Shown piece after piece: positions 20,154 through 29,027 of a stretch of DNA of 64,000 nucleotides. The position numbers and the translations under genes are program-made. The stretch's first letter is position 1. Each line of letters starts with the position of its first letter. Source of the DNA: Cetobacterium sp. 8H (lineage in GTDB: Bacteria > Fusobacteriota > Fusobacteriia > Fusobacteriales > Fusobacteriaceae). The stretch lies in NCBI RefSeq assembly GCF_014250675.1, contig NZ_JACHTG010000004.1, positions 1,675,501 through 1,739,500 on the forward strand, written 5' to 3'. The notes beneath the pieces were generated by a model, which was not told where the DNA came from, did not search any database, and saw only the letters and a program-made list of their open reading frames with translations.

Positions 20154-20183
20154 ATTATACCATATAATTGTACTACTATTCAA
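20154..20183 (-). promoter_or_regulatory. Promoter for pcrA and the downstream lpx genes
   Basis: Minus strand -35 TTGAAT (20178-20183), 18-base spacer, -10 TATAAT (20154-20159), with an extended -10 TGG just upstream. It lies 16 bases before the pcrA start codon region and after the pssA terminator, so the pcrA-lpxC run appears to have its own start. Confidence 0.7.
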
Positions 20184-20187
20184 ATAA

Positions 20188-20232
20188 AATACCCGATTTT
20201 CCAATAGTTTTTTTGGATTTTATCGGGTATCA
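20188..20232 (-). terminator. Terminator after pssA
   Basis: ATACCCGAT and ATCGGGTAT arms with an internal loop and a second short TCCAA/TTGGA pairing, followed on the minus strand by TTTATTT. It separates pssA from pcrA. Confidence 0.7.
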
Positions 20233-20247
20233 TAGTAATTTATTTTT

Positions 20248-20958
20248 TTATTCTATTTCATCCTTTGATCTGTCTGTAAAAAATTTAATTAAGTTTACAA
20301 GAATGTAATAACATGTAACAATGAACATGCTGTATTTTAATGTCGCTAAAATCACTAGGATAAAAGGTAACATCATTTTTTTCGGAATAAAGCTAAATAC
20401 TTTATCTGGAGTTTTAAACGGAATTGTACTAACCATTAAAATGGCTGCAATCAGTGTTAACCCTACAAACATTTCAACTGAAAACAAATTCATTCCAAAG
20501 TTATTTCTTACTACTTCAACAAATAATAAGTAAGAACAAACAACTGAAGCTCCCGATGGAATTGGCATTCCACTAAAATCATCTTTTTCACTTGATGCTG
20601 TTGTTACTATATTGAATTTTACTAATCTCATTACCCCACACAGTGCATATATAAAAGATATTGGCACTACAAATGAGCTTATATTTGCTGATTTATTAAG
20701 AACCGAATAAACAAGTATTGCTGGTGCTAATCCAAAAGTTATTGCATCACAGAAAGAGTCAAACTCTTTTCCAAATTCACTAAATGCATCTAGTTTTCTG
20801 GCTGTTTTACCATCTAAACCATCACACACCATCCCTAGTATTATAAACCAAATAGCTTTTGAGAAATCTCCAGCTATTGAAGCTGTGATACTTAGATATC
20901 CTAAAAACATATTCGCTGCTGTAATTGCATTTGGTGCAATATACTTTCTTTCTACCAT
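20248..20958 (-). CDS. pssA: CDP-diacylglycerol-serine O-phosphatidyltransferase
   Basis: Inner-membrane enzyme making phosphatidylserine from CDP-diacylglycerol and serine. The 236-residue protein has about eight membrane segments. It carries the exact CDP-alcohol phosphotransferase signature, DGLDGKTAR followed by eight residues, then GKEFDSFCD, with all four Asp residues. Its product feeds Psd (29028-29927). It is transcribed alone, from a promoter that coincides with a perfect inverted repeat shared with the divergent S4-domain gene, and it ends in a hairpin. Confidence 0.95.
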   Translation of the reverse strand: MVERKYIAPNAITAANMFLGYLSITASIAGDFSKAIWFIILGMVCDGLDGKTARKLDAFSEFGKEFDSFCDAITFGLAPAILVYSVLNKSANISSFVVPISFIYALCGVMRLVKFNIVTTASSEKDDFSGMPIPSGASVVCSYLLFVEVVRNNFGMNLFSVEMFVGLTLIAAILMVSTIPFKTPDKVFSFIPKKMMLPFILVILATLKYSMFIVTCYYILVNLIKFFTDRSKDEIE

Positions 20959-20990
20959 TTTTAATCATCTCCCTGTTTTTACAAATCTAT

Positions 20991-21022
20991 TTGATTTTAT
21001 CACATATATAGGATAAAATCAA
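20991..21022. promoter_or_regulatory. Symmetric divergent promoter/operator between pssA and the S4-domain gene
   Basis: TGATTTTATC (20992-21001) and its reverse complement (21012-21021) are separated by 10 bases. Because of this symmetry each strand carries the same promoter, TTGATT, 17 bases, TAAAAT: plus strand 20991-20996 and 21014-21019, minus strand 21017-21022 and 20994-20999. The arms could also bind a dimeric regulator. The promoter reading is well supported by spacing; an operator role is speculation. Confidence 0.6.
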
Positions 21023-21070
21023 TATGTGGATAGTTTATAAAATAACATAAAGAAAGTGAGAATATATTTA

Positions 21071-21847
21071 ATGGATAGAAATTTTTTCTTTAATCTTTTC
21101 CCAAATGAAGATGAATTTTTAATTGCATCTCTTTGGGATGATCTAATGCTTTGTTTAGAAATAGAATTTCCAATCTATAGTTCAAGTTTTGTATCACCTC
21201 AAATTTGGACAAAATTGTGTGAAGTTAGTAACCAACTTAAAGTTGAAGTTTTTACTATTGGTCTGACACCTGTTTCTGAAAAAAAAATAATTGCTTTTGC
21301 TCCTAAAAATTTTTCTGAAATTGATCTTGAATTTCCTATAAAATTTTTTAAAATTATTGCAACAAATAAATTTAAAACTCTTCAACATAAAGATTTTTTA
21401 GGTTCAATAATGAGTTTAGGGTTGAAAAGAGAATCTTTAGGAGATATTTTAGTTAAAGATAATGTTGGTTATTGTATAGCTTTTCAAGATATTTACACCA
21501 TTATTAAAAATAATTTACAACAAATAAATACAATCCCAATAAAGATTTCTGATATTGACCCTACAGAAATTCCTGAACCTCAATTTAAAGAGATTTCTGA
21601 TACTGTTAGTTCTTTTCGTTTAGACTCTATAATTGCTGCTATTGCTAATGTTTCTAGAAATATCAGTGTTGATCTTATAGAATCTGGTGATATATTAGTA
21701 AACTACTTACCTGAAAAAAATAAAAGTAAAATAATCAATATAAATTCTGTTATTACCATTAAAAAGAAAGGTAAGTTTATTTTGTATAAAAATTTAGGAG
21801 AAACTAAAAAAGGTAAATTTAAAATCATTATTAAACAATATATATAG
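21071..21847 (+). CDS. S4-domain RNA-binding protein, YlmH-like
   Basis: A 258-residue protein with an RNA-binding S4 domain in the C-terminal third (about residues 170-250, RLDSIIAAIANVSRNISVDLIESGDILVN in short pieces such as RLDSIIAA and IESGDILVN). The central GLKRESLGDILV matches the conserved GxKRExxGDI of YlmH proteins. YlmH-type proteins act on stalled ribosomes or cell division in Firmicutes; that function is inferred from family only. I start it at the ATG at 21071 rather than the GTG at 21056, as the purine stretch AGAAAGTGAG lies 10 bases upstream. It is followed closely by the molybdopterin-binding gene. Confidence 0.8.
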   Translation: MDRNFFFNLFPNEDEFLIASLWDDLMLCLEIEFPIYSSSFVSPQIWTKLCEVSNQLKVEVFTIGLTPVSEKKIIAFAPKNFSEIDLEFPIKFFKIIATNKFKTLQHKDFLGSIMSLGLKRESLGDILVKDNVGYCIAFQDIYTIIKNNLQQINTIPIKISDIDPTEIPEPQFKEISDTVSSFRLDSIIAAIANVSRNISVDLIESGDILVNYLPEKNKSKIININSVITIKKKGKFILYKNLGETKKGKFKIIIKQYI

Positions 21848-21861
21848 GGGGTACACAGAAT

Positions 21862-22875
21862 ATGAAAACCGTAAAAACTATTGACGCTGCCGGAATGATA
21901 CTTTGCCATGACATCACAAAAATAGTTCCTGGTGAATTTAAAGGAGTTGCTTTTAAAAAAGGACATATCATTACAGAAAATGATATTCCTGAACTTTTAA
22001 AACTTGGGAAAGATAATATTTTCGTTTGGGAACATCAAGAGGGAACTCTTCATGAAAATGATGCTGCGATTAGAATAAAAAATCATATTGCTGGTAAAGG
22101 GTTAGAGTTTTCTTCAATTAAAGAAGGAAAAATAGATTTTATAGCTCAAAATAACGGTCTTTTAAAAGTTGATGTTGAAGAACTTCTAAAAATAAATATG
22201 TTGGGTGAAATTATCGTTGCAACACTTCAAAATAATACTCCTGTTAAAAAGGGAACTAAAGTTGCTGGAACTAGAGTTATTCCTCTTGTTATTGATGAGG
22301 AAAAAATAAATCATATGGAAAATATATCGAAAAAAGAGATTATTAAAATTTTACCTCTAATTCCTAAAAAAGTAGCTATTATAAGCACTGGAAACGAAGT
22401 TTATTATGGAAGAATTCAGGATAAATTTGGACCTATCTTAACTGAAAAAGTTAAAGAATATGGGTGTGAAGTCGTTTATCATACATTTTCATCAGATGAT
22501 AAAGAGATGATTAAAGATAAAATAAAAGAAGCTCTTTTAAGTGGTACAGATCTTATCCTTTGTACTGGTGGAATGTCTGTTGATCCCGATGATAGAACCC
22601 CTCTTGCTATAAAAGAGATGGGTGGAGAACTTATTACTTATGGTTCCCCTGTTTTACCTGGGGCTATGCTTCTTCTTGCATATCATGGAGATAAAGCTAT
22701 TCTTGGGCTTCCTGGATGCGTTATGCACTCGAAAAGAACTGCTTTTGACTTAGTTCTTCCTAGAATTTTAGCTGAAGAAAAAATAACTTTTAGAGACATT
22801 GCTAGTTATGGTCATGGCGGACTTTGTTTGAACTGTCCAATTTGTACATTCCCACACTGTTCTTTTGGAAAATAA
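21862..22875 (+). CDS. Molybdopterin-binding (MoeA/MoCF-like) protein with C-terminal cysteine cluster
   Basis: A 337-residue protein. The second half is a MoCF-biosynthesis fold: KVAIISTGNEVYYGR, then LCTGGMSVDPDDRTP and the pterin-binding-like ILGLPGCVMH. The N-terminal half lacks the full MoeA domain arrangement, so it is not a canonical MoeA. The protein ends in a striking cysteine cluster, CLNCPICTFPHC. I recall similar tails on molybdopterin-binding proteins of anaerobes. Presumed role: handling of the molybdenum cofactor or its precursors. No other Moco gene lies in the window. GGGGG precedes the start by nine bases, and a hairpin terminates the gene. Confidence 0.75.
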   Translation: MKTVKTIDAAGMILCHDITKIVPGEFKGVAFKKGHIITENDIPELLKLGKDNIFVWEHQEGTLHENDAAIRIKNHIAGKGLEFSSIKEGKIDFIAQNNGLLKVDVEELLKINMLGEIIVATLQNNTPVKKGTKVAGTRVIPLVIDEEKINHMENISKKEIIKILPLIPKKVAIISTGNEVYYGRIQDKFGPILTEKVKEYGCEVVYHTFSSDDKEMIKDKIKEALLSGTDLILCTGGMSVDPDDRTPLAIKEMGGELITYGSPVLPGAMLLLAYHGDKAILGLPGCVMHSKRTAFDLVLPRILAEEKITFRDIASYGHGGLCLNCPICTFPHCSFGK

Positions 22876-22889
22876 CGAATGGAAACTTA

Positions 22890-22926
22890 AAAGATCGCCG
22901 ATAAATAATATCGACGATCTTTTTTA
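22890..22926. terminator. Bidirectional terminator
   Basis: AAAGATCG and CGATCTTT arms around an AT-rich loop that itself holds a GATA/TATC pair. T or A tracts on both sides let it serve the convergent molybdopterin-binding and aldose epimerase-like genes. Confidence 0.8.
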
Positions 22927-23808
22927 ATAAAATCTTATATTTTGAGAATATCTCTTTATCTCAAAAGAATTTAATATTTGAATATATTTTTTATCTTCAA
23001 CTTTTGATGAATTTTCTGTAAAATCTGTTATTCCAGCCCATGGCTCTAAACATATAAATTCACTCGAATCTACGTTTGTCCAGAGAGTTAACACTGGTAG
23101 ATTTTCAAATATAAACTCAATTCCATGATTAGAATTTTCATGTTTTATATTTACTACACTACTCTTCATCCCATCAAAAACTAAAGCATCTTTTTTAAAC
23201 TTCTCTTTAGATAGATTAAACTTTTTAGGAATATCCACCTCTTCAAAGTCTTTAGATAAAAAAGCATTATTTCTTTCATCTAATTTGTATAGACGACACT
23301 TTTCACTTTCAAAATTTAGATAATAATTTTCAAAATTTAAATCTCCATTAAAATTGCAATAAAAAGCTGTATGTCCTCCTACATGATAATACATGGTATT
23401 ACTATCCATATTTTCAACAATGTATTCATGAGTTAAAATATCATCTTTTAACTCATATATAACTTTGAACGAAAATTTATAAGGATATCTTTCCTTTGTA
23501 TATTCACTTGGAGTCAATTCAAATATAGCTTTTGTCTGGTTATTCTCAATAAGTTTAAACTCTAAATCTCTAGCAAAACCATGCTTAGTCATCGGTAAAA
23601 TTTTTCTTTCTCCATCAACAGGATAATCCACTTCACCATTTGCTATATTTCCTATAAAAGGAAATAAATTTGGAGCACTCTTTTTGAAACTTCCACTTGT
23701 ACCTGGCCAGATATATTCAATTTCGTTATCTTTTCTGACAACACTTTTTAATTCTGCCCCATACTCATTTATTAAAACTATCAACTTATCATTTTCAATT
23801 TTTATCAT
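22924..23808 (-). CDS. Aldose 1-epimerase family protein (LacX-like)
   Basis: A 294-residue beta-rich protein of the galactose mutarotase superfamily. Conserved features include EYGAELKSV near the N-terminus, KHGFARDLEF, the central GGHTAFYC with the likely catalytic His, and CLEPWAGITDF near the end. It has no signal peptide, so it acts in the cytoplasm on hexoses or hexose 6-phosphates; the substrate is not evident. It appears to be the last gene of the minus-strand group starting near psd, 25 bases after the PPIase gene. Confidence 0.85.
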   Translation of the reverse strand: MIKIENDKLIVLINEYGAELKSVVRKDNEIEYIWPGTSGSFKKSAPNLFPFIGNIANGEVDYPVDGERKILPMTKHGFARDLEFKLIENNQTKAIFELTPSEYTKERYPYKFSFKVIYELKDDILTHEYIVENMDSNTMYYHVGGHTAFYCNFNGDLNFENYYLNFESEKCRLYKLDERNNAFLSKDFEEVDIPKKFNLSKEKFKKDALVFDGMKSSVVNIKHENSNHGIEFIFENLPVLTLWTNVDSSEFICLEPWAGITDFTENSSKVEDKKYIQILNSFEIKRYSQNIRFY

Positions 23809-23833
23809 GAGAGTTCTCTCTCCTTTAATTTTA

Positions 23834-24496
23834 TTAATATTGAACTAAGTTAGGGAATTGAGAATCTAAGATCTCATCCATTTCTGCAGTGAACTCTGCA
23901 TTCTCTTCATTCTTTAAGAATTTCTCTACATCACCAGTAATTTCTATTCTCTCGATTATATCTCCTTGCTTAACTGAATCTACAACTTTTTGGTCAGCTT
24001 CAGAAACAACTTCTCCAAATATTGTATGCTTGTAGTTTAACCATGGAGTCTCAACGTGAGTGATAAAGAATTGAGAACCATTTGTTTCTGGTCCTGCATT
24101 AGCCATTGCTAAAACTCCTTTTTTATCAAAAACTACTCCTTCTTTAAACTCATCAATAAATTGGTATCCTGGTCCACCTGTTCCTGTTCCAGTAGGATCT
24201 CCTCCTTGTACCATAAAGTCCTCAATAACTCTATGGAATTTAATTCCATTGTAGTACCCTCTCATTGCTAAGTGAGCAAAGTTTAATACAGTTACTGGTG
24301 CAACCTCTGGGAATAATACTAAATTAATTTCTCCTCTTGTTGTAACTATTTTTGCATTTAATTTTACATCTTTCATACTCTTTACCTCCATTTTTTTTCC
24401 TAAAACAACCCTTGGTTTTGCAAACATCTTTTTCGAAGCGAAAAAGACAACAAATACTGATAGTAAGATTAAAATTTGTTTAAAACCTTTATCCAT
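23834..24496 (-). CDS. Membrane-anchored cyclophilin-type peptidyl-prolyl isomerase
   Basis: A 220-residue protein with one N-terminal membrane segment (about residues 8-22, [16 protein letters not shown]) and no obvious signal peptidase site. It is probably tethered with its catalytic domain in the periplasm. The cyclophilin domain spans about 50-200 with [19 protein letters not shown] and NGSQFFITH, which hold the active-site residues. It should assist folding of exported proteins. It lies four bases after the coiled-coil gene upstream. Confidence 0.92.
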   Translation of the reverse strand: MDKGFKQILILLSVFVVFFASKKMFAKPRVVLGKKMEVKSMKDVKLNAKIVTTRGEINLVLFPEVAPVTVLNFAHLAMRGYYNGIKFHRVIEDFMVQGGDPTGTGTGGPGYQFIDEFKEGVVFDKKGVLAMANAGPETNGSQFFITHVETPWLNYKHTIFGEVVSEADQKVVDSVKQGDIIERIEITGDVEKFLKNEENAEFTAEMDEILDSQFPNLVQY

Positions 24497-24500
24497 TCTT

Positions 24501-25154
24501 CTAGTCCTCCATCTTAAATGCTTCTTTATATGTTTCTAAAAGCTCCTCCTCGGAAATAACACCATATATTTCATAAGGCCATTTCGATTCTAGCTTTCTT
24601 TTTAACTCATTGATATCTTTTTCAACTTTTACGTATTTTATCTCTATATCTCTAAGCTTTTCTCTCACTGGTTGCAACTTATAGATTATATCAAATTGGT
24701 CCTCTTCTTGTATAGTATCTTTTAATAAGTTTTCTAATTTTTGTTCTTCAGCAGCTAAAGAGTTATAAATCTCTTCAACTTTTGATTTCTTATCTAACAA
24801 TCTATTCAAGTTATATTTATAGAATTTTTCTACAACTTTTGCTCCTGAATGTCCTTTAAATTCCATTCTTTTTTTCATAGACTTTTGTATTGCATCGACA
24901 TCTAAATCATTTTTCACTCTCAACTCTTCTACCATCTCTTTAAAAGAGTTAAACTCTTCGTCGGACATTTTATCAACGTTCATCTCTAAAAGTGCCCCAT
25001 ATATTCTTTCGTATGGAGATATAACTTTCTCTTGCAAAATTTCTGTTCCAGAAAGGTCCCCAATCTCTTTTAACTTATCCATTTGAGTTGAAGAAACCTT
25101 TAAAACTGTAAGAGCTACCTCTAATGCATAGTCTTTAAAATCCTCTCTTCTCAT
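24501..25154 (-). CDS. Uncharacterised coiled-coil protein
   Basis: I do not recognise this 217-residue protein. It is highly charged with no signal peptide or membrane segment. The C-terminal half (about residues 115-190) is rich in Glu, Lys and Leu with coiled-coil spacing, ending in KWPYEIYG. The N-terminal part is helical and acidic. It sits between a flavoprotein gene (15 bases upstream) and the PPIase gene (4 bases downstream), so it is co-transcribed with them. The start is supported by AAGGAGAAG. Confidence 0.7.
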   Translation of the reverse strand: MRREDFKDYALEVALTVLKVSSTQMDKLKEIGDLSGTEILQEKVISPYERIYGALLEMNVDKMSDEEFNSFKEMVEELRVKNDLDVDAIQKSMKKRMEFKGHSGAKVVEKFYKYNLNRLLDKKSKVEEIYNSLAAEEQKLENLLKDTIQEEDQFDIIYKLQPVREKLRDIEIKYVKVEKDINELKRKLESKWPYEIYGVISEEELLETYKEAFKMED

Positions 25155-25169
25155 AACTTCTTCTCCTTA

Positions 25170-26390
25170 TTACTTTGTCATAGATTTAGCGGCTAACACT
25201 CCCATAGAGCAAGCTCCTTGAATATTATAGCCGCCCGTATCTCCATCTATATCTAAAATTTCTCCTGCAAAGTACAGCCCTTTTACTTTTTTTGATTCCA
25301 TAGTTTTAGAATTTACCTCTTCTAAAGAAACCCCGCCTTTTGTAACCATAGCCATTTCAAAATTACCTACTTTACTTATTTCCATCTTATTAGATGTTAA
25401 CATCTTTGCTAATTCTTCTCTTTTTATCTTCGACAGTTCAGATAATTTAATATCTTCTTGTATTTCTGATATTTTTAATATTTTTTTTACAAATCTTTCA
25501 GGTAAAGAATATTTTAGTAAATATTTTTTTATAGTTTTTTTACCATCTTCATTTATAGATTCGATTATATCTTTGTTAAAAACTTCATACTCTAGGCCTA
25601 TATAATTTATTTCTAAACTAGTTTCGCTTTGAACATATCTTGAATTATCTAAAATTCCTGGTCCACTAAAATTAGTATGTGTTAATAATACCGATCCTAT
25701 TTTTTCTATAAGTTTTCTATTTTCTTTCCAGAATGTTATTTTAACATCTTGAAAACTTATACCTGATAGCTCCTCAAAAGCATATTCTTTTACGTATATT
25801 GGCGCTAAAGCAGGTTGAGGTGGTACTATTTTATGTCCTAAACTTTTTGCAAATACATATCCGTCGCCAGTTGTTCCAACACCTGGATAAGACTTCCCAC
25901 CCGTTGCAAGTAAAACATTTTTAGCTCTATATTCCTCTTTATCGCTTACTATATGAAATTCATCGCCCATTTTTAAAATTTCTTCTATTTTAAAGCTTTC
26001 AACAATTTGAACATTTAATCTTATCAACGTTTCTTTTAGCAGATTTACAACATCTACTGAACTAAATGTAGCTGGAAAAAACTTTCCACTTTCCTCTATT
26101 AAAACTAGTGGTAAGCCATTGTCAGCAAAAAATTCTTTCAGTTTATCTGGAGAAAATTTATTTAAAGCTTCTTTTAAAAATTTTCCGCTATCTCCATATT
26201 TATCTAAAAAATCCTTGGGTTTACCTGTATGAGTTAAATTACACTTTCCACTTCCAGCAACTAAAATCTTATTTCCTATTCTTTTGTTTTTTTCTAAAAG
26301 AGCTACTTTAAAACCTTTTTCTGCTGCAGTTATAGCCGCAAATATTCCTCCAGGACCTCCCCCCACTACAATCAGATCAAAATTTTTCAT
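25170..26390 (-). CDS. HI0933/YhiN-family FAD-dependent oxidoreductase
   Basis: A 406-residue flavoprotein. It has the N-terminal FAD dinucleotide motif GGGPGGIFAAITAAEKG, KILVAGSGKCNLT, the middle LATGGKSYPGVGTTGDGY, and a C-terminal second FAD contact, GLYFAGEILDIDGDTGGYN. These mark the HI0933-like (BaiN/YhiN) family, whose physiological reaction is largely unknown. It overlaps the start region of the neighbouring methyltransferase by one base, implying coupling. The protein is full length. Confidence 0.88.
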   Translation of the reverse strand: MKNFDLIVVGGGPGGIFAAITAAEKGFKVALLEKNKRIGNKILVAGSGKCNLTHTGKPKDFLDKYGDSGKFLKEALNKFSPDKLKEFFADNGLPLVLIEESGKFFPATFSSVDVVNLLKETLIRLNVQIVESFKIEEILKMGDEFHIVSDKEEYRAKNVLLATGGKSYPGVGTTGDGYVFAKSLGHKIVPPQPALAPIYVKEYAFEELSGISFQDVKITFWKENRKLIEKIGSVLLTHTNFSGPGILDNSRYVQSETSLEINYIGLEYEVFNKDIIESINEDGKKTIKKYLLKYSLPERFVKKILKISEIQEDIKLSELSKIKREELAKMLTSNKMEISKVGNFEMAMVTKGGVSLEEVNSKTMESKKVKGLYFAGEILDIDGDTGGYNIQGACSMGVLAAKSMTK

Positions 26391-27523
26391 TATCTAGCTC
26401 CGTAATATTGATAATAGTGACATTTTATTCCACCATTATATAGCTTTCTATTTTTTGTTGCTTTCTTTCCAAAACTTTTTTCAAAGTTCTCGTAAGATGT
26501 AATTATATAGTAAGACCATTTAGGGAATCTCATCATAAATATATCTCCCATAAGACCATATAGTCTTTCAACTGCATCATCATCTAAAAGACGATCTCCA
26601 TATGGAGGATTTGTTATTAAACAACCTTTTTCTGCCATATTTTCTAATTCAAGGAAGTTCATACATTTAAATTCGATCTCTTCATCTACTCCAGCTCTTA
26701 TTGCATTTAGTCTTGCTATTTCAATTGTCCCCTCATCTAAATCTGAAGCATAAATTTTAACTTCTTTGTCATAGTCTTCTTTTGAAAAGGCCTCATCTCT
26801 TAAATCTACCCATAAATTTTCTGGAATTATACTCCATTTTTCAGAAGCGAAGTTTCTATTTACTCCAGGTGCAACATTTCTTGCTATCATTGCAGCTTCT
26901 ATCGCTATCGTTCCTGTTCCACACATTGGATCTAACATAGCACGATCTCCACCTTTCCAACGACTTAAAAGTACTAGTGCTGCAGCCATTGTCTCTTTCA
27001 TCGGAGCTTCATTTATTAAGTTTCTATATCCTCTTTTATGAAGTCCTTCTCCACTTGTATCTAACATTATTAAGAATATATCATTGTGAGCTTGAATTTT
27101 CACTCTATATTGAGCTCCTGTCTCTACAAGTTCATCTGTTTGATATGCCATTCTTAATCTCTCAACTATTGCTTTTTTTACAATTCTTTGAATATCAGAT
27201 TTTGAAAACAGTTTACACTTTACTGAACTTACCCAACTAATAGGAAATTCTCCATCAACTGTTATAATATTTTCCCAAGGTATTCTTTTAATATTCTCAA
27301 ATAAATTGTCAAATGTTAAAGCTTTGAACTCTCCCATTTTTACAAACACTCTATCTGCACATCTTAGATGTAGGTTAGCCTTAACTATATCCTCTTCATT
27401 TCCATCAAATTCTACTCTTCCATTGAATGTAGTTACATTTTCAAATCCTAACTCTTTGCATTCATCTTTTACAACGCTTTCTAACCCCATTGTTGCTGAG
27501 GCTATTAATGTATATTTTTTCAT
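26390..27523 (-). CDS. THUMP-domain rRNA/tRNA N2-guanine methyltransferase (RlmL N-half/YpsC-like)
   Basis: A 377-residue RNA methyltransferase. An N-terminal THUMP domain (about residues 45-160) is followed by a Rossmann methyltransferase domain with the SAM-binding MLDPMCGTGTIAIEAA and the catalytic motif ITNPPYGDRL. The organisation is that of the COG0116 family, which modifies guanine in 23S rRNA. The E. coli RlmKL fusion has a second methyltransferase half that is absent here. It overlaps the flavoprotein gene by one base and abuts the AI-2E family gene. Confidence 0.9.
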   Translation of the reverse strand: MKKYTLIASATMGLESVVKDECKELGFENVTTFNGRVEFDGNEEDIVKANLHLRCADRVFVKMGEFKALTFDNLFENIKRIPWENIITVDGEFPISWVSSVKCKLFSKSDIQRIVKKAIVERLRMAYQTDELVETGAQYRVKIQAHNDIFLIMLDTSGEGLHKRGYRNLINEAPMKETMAAALVLLSRWKGGDRAMLDPMCGTGTIAIEAAMIARNVAPGVNRNFASEKWSIIPENLWVDLRDEAFSKEDYDKEVKIYASDLDEGTIEIARLNAIRAGVDEEIEFKCMNFLELENMAEKGCLITNPPYGDRLLDDDAVERLYGLMGDIFMMRFPKWSYYIITSYENFEKSFGKKATKNRKLYNGGIKCHYYQYYGAR

Positions 27524-28603
27524 CTATTCACTCCTTCTATTCAAACACTCTATATATATAAATTTTATAACAACAAACACTGGAACACCTAAAAACATTC
27601 CTAAAGGTCCAAAAAAACTTCCACATACCATAACTGCGATGATACTCCAGAAACTGCTCATTCCTACAGATTCCTGCATTATTTTTGGTCCTATTAAAAA
27701 CCCGTCAACTGTTTGACCAATAGCTATTGCTATAAAAAGATAGACAACCTTTAATGGGGCTGCAAGTATAATTAAAAATGTAGCTATTGTTCCCGCCACA
27801 ATAGAACCTACATATGGTATCATATTTCCAACTCCAACCATAACCGCACTTAACAAAGCATACGGAACCTTTGCTATAAGCAACACTATAAAAACAACTA
27901 ATCCAACAACTGCTGATGTAACTATTCTTCCTAAAATATATTTTAAAAATATATCATTTACTCTTCTTACAAAATTAACTCCATATAATGCTTTTTCTTT
28001 TGTTGTAAATAGTTTAAATATATTTTCTAAAAAATTCATAAAATATTCTTTGCTGTACATTAAATATAGGGATATAAATACTCCGATAAAAAATGTAGCA
28101 ACTCCCATTATACTTCTAAGAACTCCTGCTCCAAAACCAAATGCTAAGTTTTTAAAATTACCTACATTTGTTCTTATAAAATTAGTTAAATTTGTTTCAA
28201 TCTCTTTAGGATTGAAAAACAGCATATCCTTTTCCTTCAAATAATCTATTAGATGAGTTGTGTTAGAACTCAAACTTCTTAACATATCTGGAAATTTTTC
28301 AACTAAGTCCGTTACACTACTTATTATATTTGGAATTACAATAAAAAATAGACCAGTTATAGCTGAGAAAACAACAATTAAACTTAATCCAATTGCTAAT
28401 GATCTTTTCATTTTAATTTTATTTTCAAAAATTTTTACCAATGGACTCACTAAAACTGCTATAAAGACAGCGTATATAAAAGGTTTTATTGATGAAAACA
28501 TCTCTCCCATAATAGATGTAAACTCACTATTATATTGTAAAAATGTTTGAATCAATATGAGTAAAAAACCTACAAAAAAAATATTTACACACTCTTTTTT
28601 CAT
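27524..28603 (-). CDS. AI-2E family transporter
   Basis: A 359-residue integral membrane protein of the AI-2E/PerM family with about eight membrane segments. Characteristic late motifs include VGNMIPYVGSIVAG and IGPKIMQESVGMSS, followed by GSFFGPLGMFLGVPVF. Family members have been linked to autoinducer-2 export, sodium/proton exchange or solute efflux, so the substrate is open. It lies directly between the NusG-domain gene and the methyltransferase with no spacing to the latter. Confidence 0.9.
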   Translation of the reverse strand: MKKECVNIFFVGFLLILIQTFLQYNSEFTSIMGEMFSSIKPFIYAVFIAVLVSPLVKIFENKIKMKRSLAIGLSLIVVFSAITGLFFIVIPNIISSVTDLVEKFPDMLRSLSSNTTHLIDYLKEKDMLFFNPKEIETNLTNFIRTNVGNFKNLAFGFGAGVLRSIMGVATFFIGVFISLYLMYSKEYFMNFLENIFKLFTTKEKALYGVNFVRRVNDIFLKYILGRIVTSAVVGLVVFIVLLIAKVPYALLSAVMVGVGNMIPYVGSIVAGTIATFLIILAAPLKVVYLFIAIAIGQTVDGFLIGPKIMQESVGMSSFWSIIAVMVCGSFFGPLGMFLGVPVFVVIKFIYIECLNRRSE

Positions 28604-28617
28604 AATAACACTCCTTT

Positions 28618-29019
28618 TTATCTAATAATAAAATCCATATCTTCTGAATCTATTTTTTTACTTTTCCCGATAACTTTAATTATCAATCTATCTGGAACTC
28701 CAATTATTACTTCGCCTGGATTTCCTATCCAACCTTGTTTTACATTTAACTTTAGTGGTGAATTTGATGTCGTCACCCTAATTTTTTTATCTTTTATCTT
28801 AATATTAACTCCACCAATATCCGTTGCTACAAATAGGTCCCTTTCCTCTTCTTGGAGTGGATAAACATATTTTAGTTCATTATTTACATAGACTTCTGCA
28901 TTTGATGCATCTGAAGCTTTAAATTCTGTTATTTTAAATCCTAATACAGCAAACACTAATATTAATAGTGAATAAATTAAAATATCCCCTTTTCTAAAGT
29001 ATCTTTTTTTATTGTTCAC
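28618..29019 (-). CDS. NusG domain II-containing membrane-anchored protein
   Basis: A 133-residue protein with an N-terminal membrane segment (about residues 13-31) and an extracytoplasmic beta domain matching NusG domain II (SNSPLKLNVKQGWIGNPGEVI and PDRLIIKVIG, in parts). It starts with GTG at 29019, preceded by TAGGTG. Such free-standing domain II proteins are common in Firmicutes and anaerobes, often beside quinone-reductase or thiamine genes; their function is unknown. Here it follows psd by nine bases. Confidence 0.8.
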   Translation of the reverse strand: MNNKKRYFRKGDILIYSLLILVFAVLGFKITEFKASDASNAEVYVNNELKYVYPLQEEERDLFVATDIGGVNIKIKDKKIRVTTSNSPLKLNVKQGWIGNPGEVIIGVPDRLIIKVIGKSKKIDSEDMDFIIR

Positions 29020-29027
29020 AGATTCAC

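Noticed and set aside
21703-21966. Minus-strand frame of 87 codons spanning the S4-domain and molybdopterin-binding genes
   Set aside because: Covers the junction of two well-supported plus-strand genes; hydrophobic content follows from AT-rich antisense sequence.
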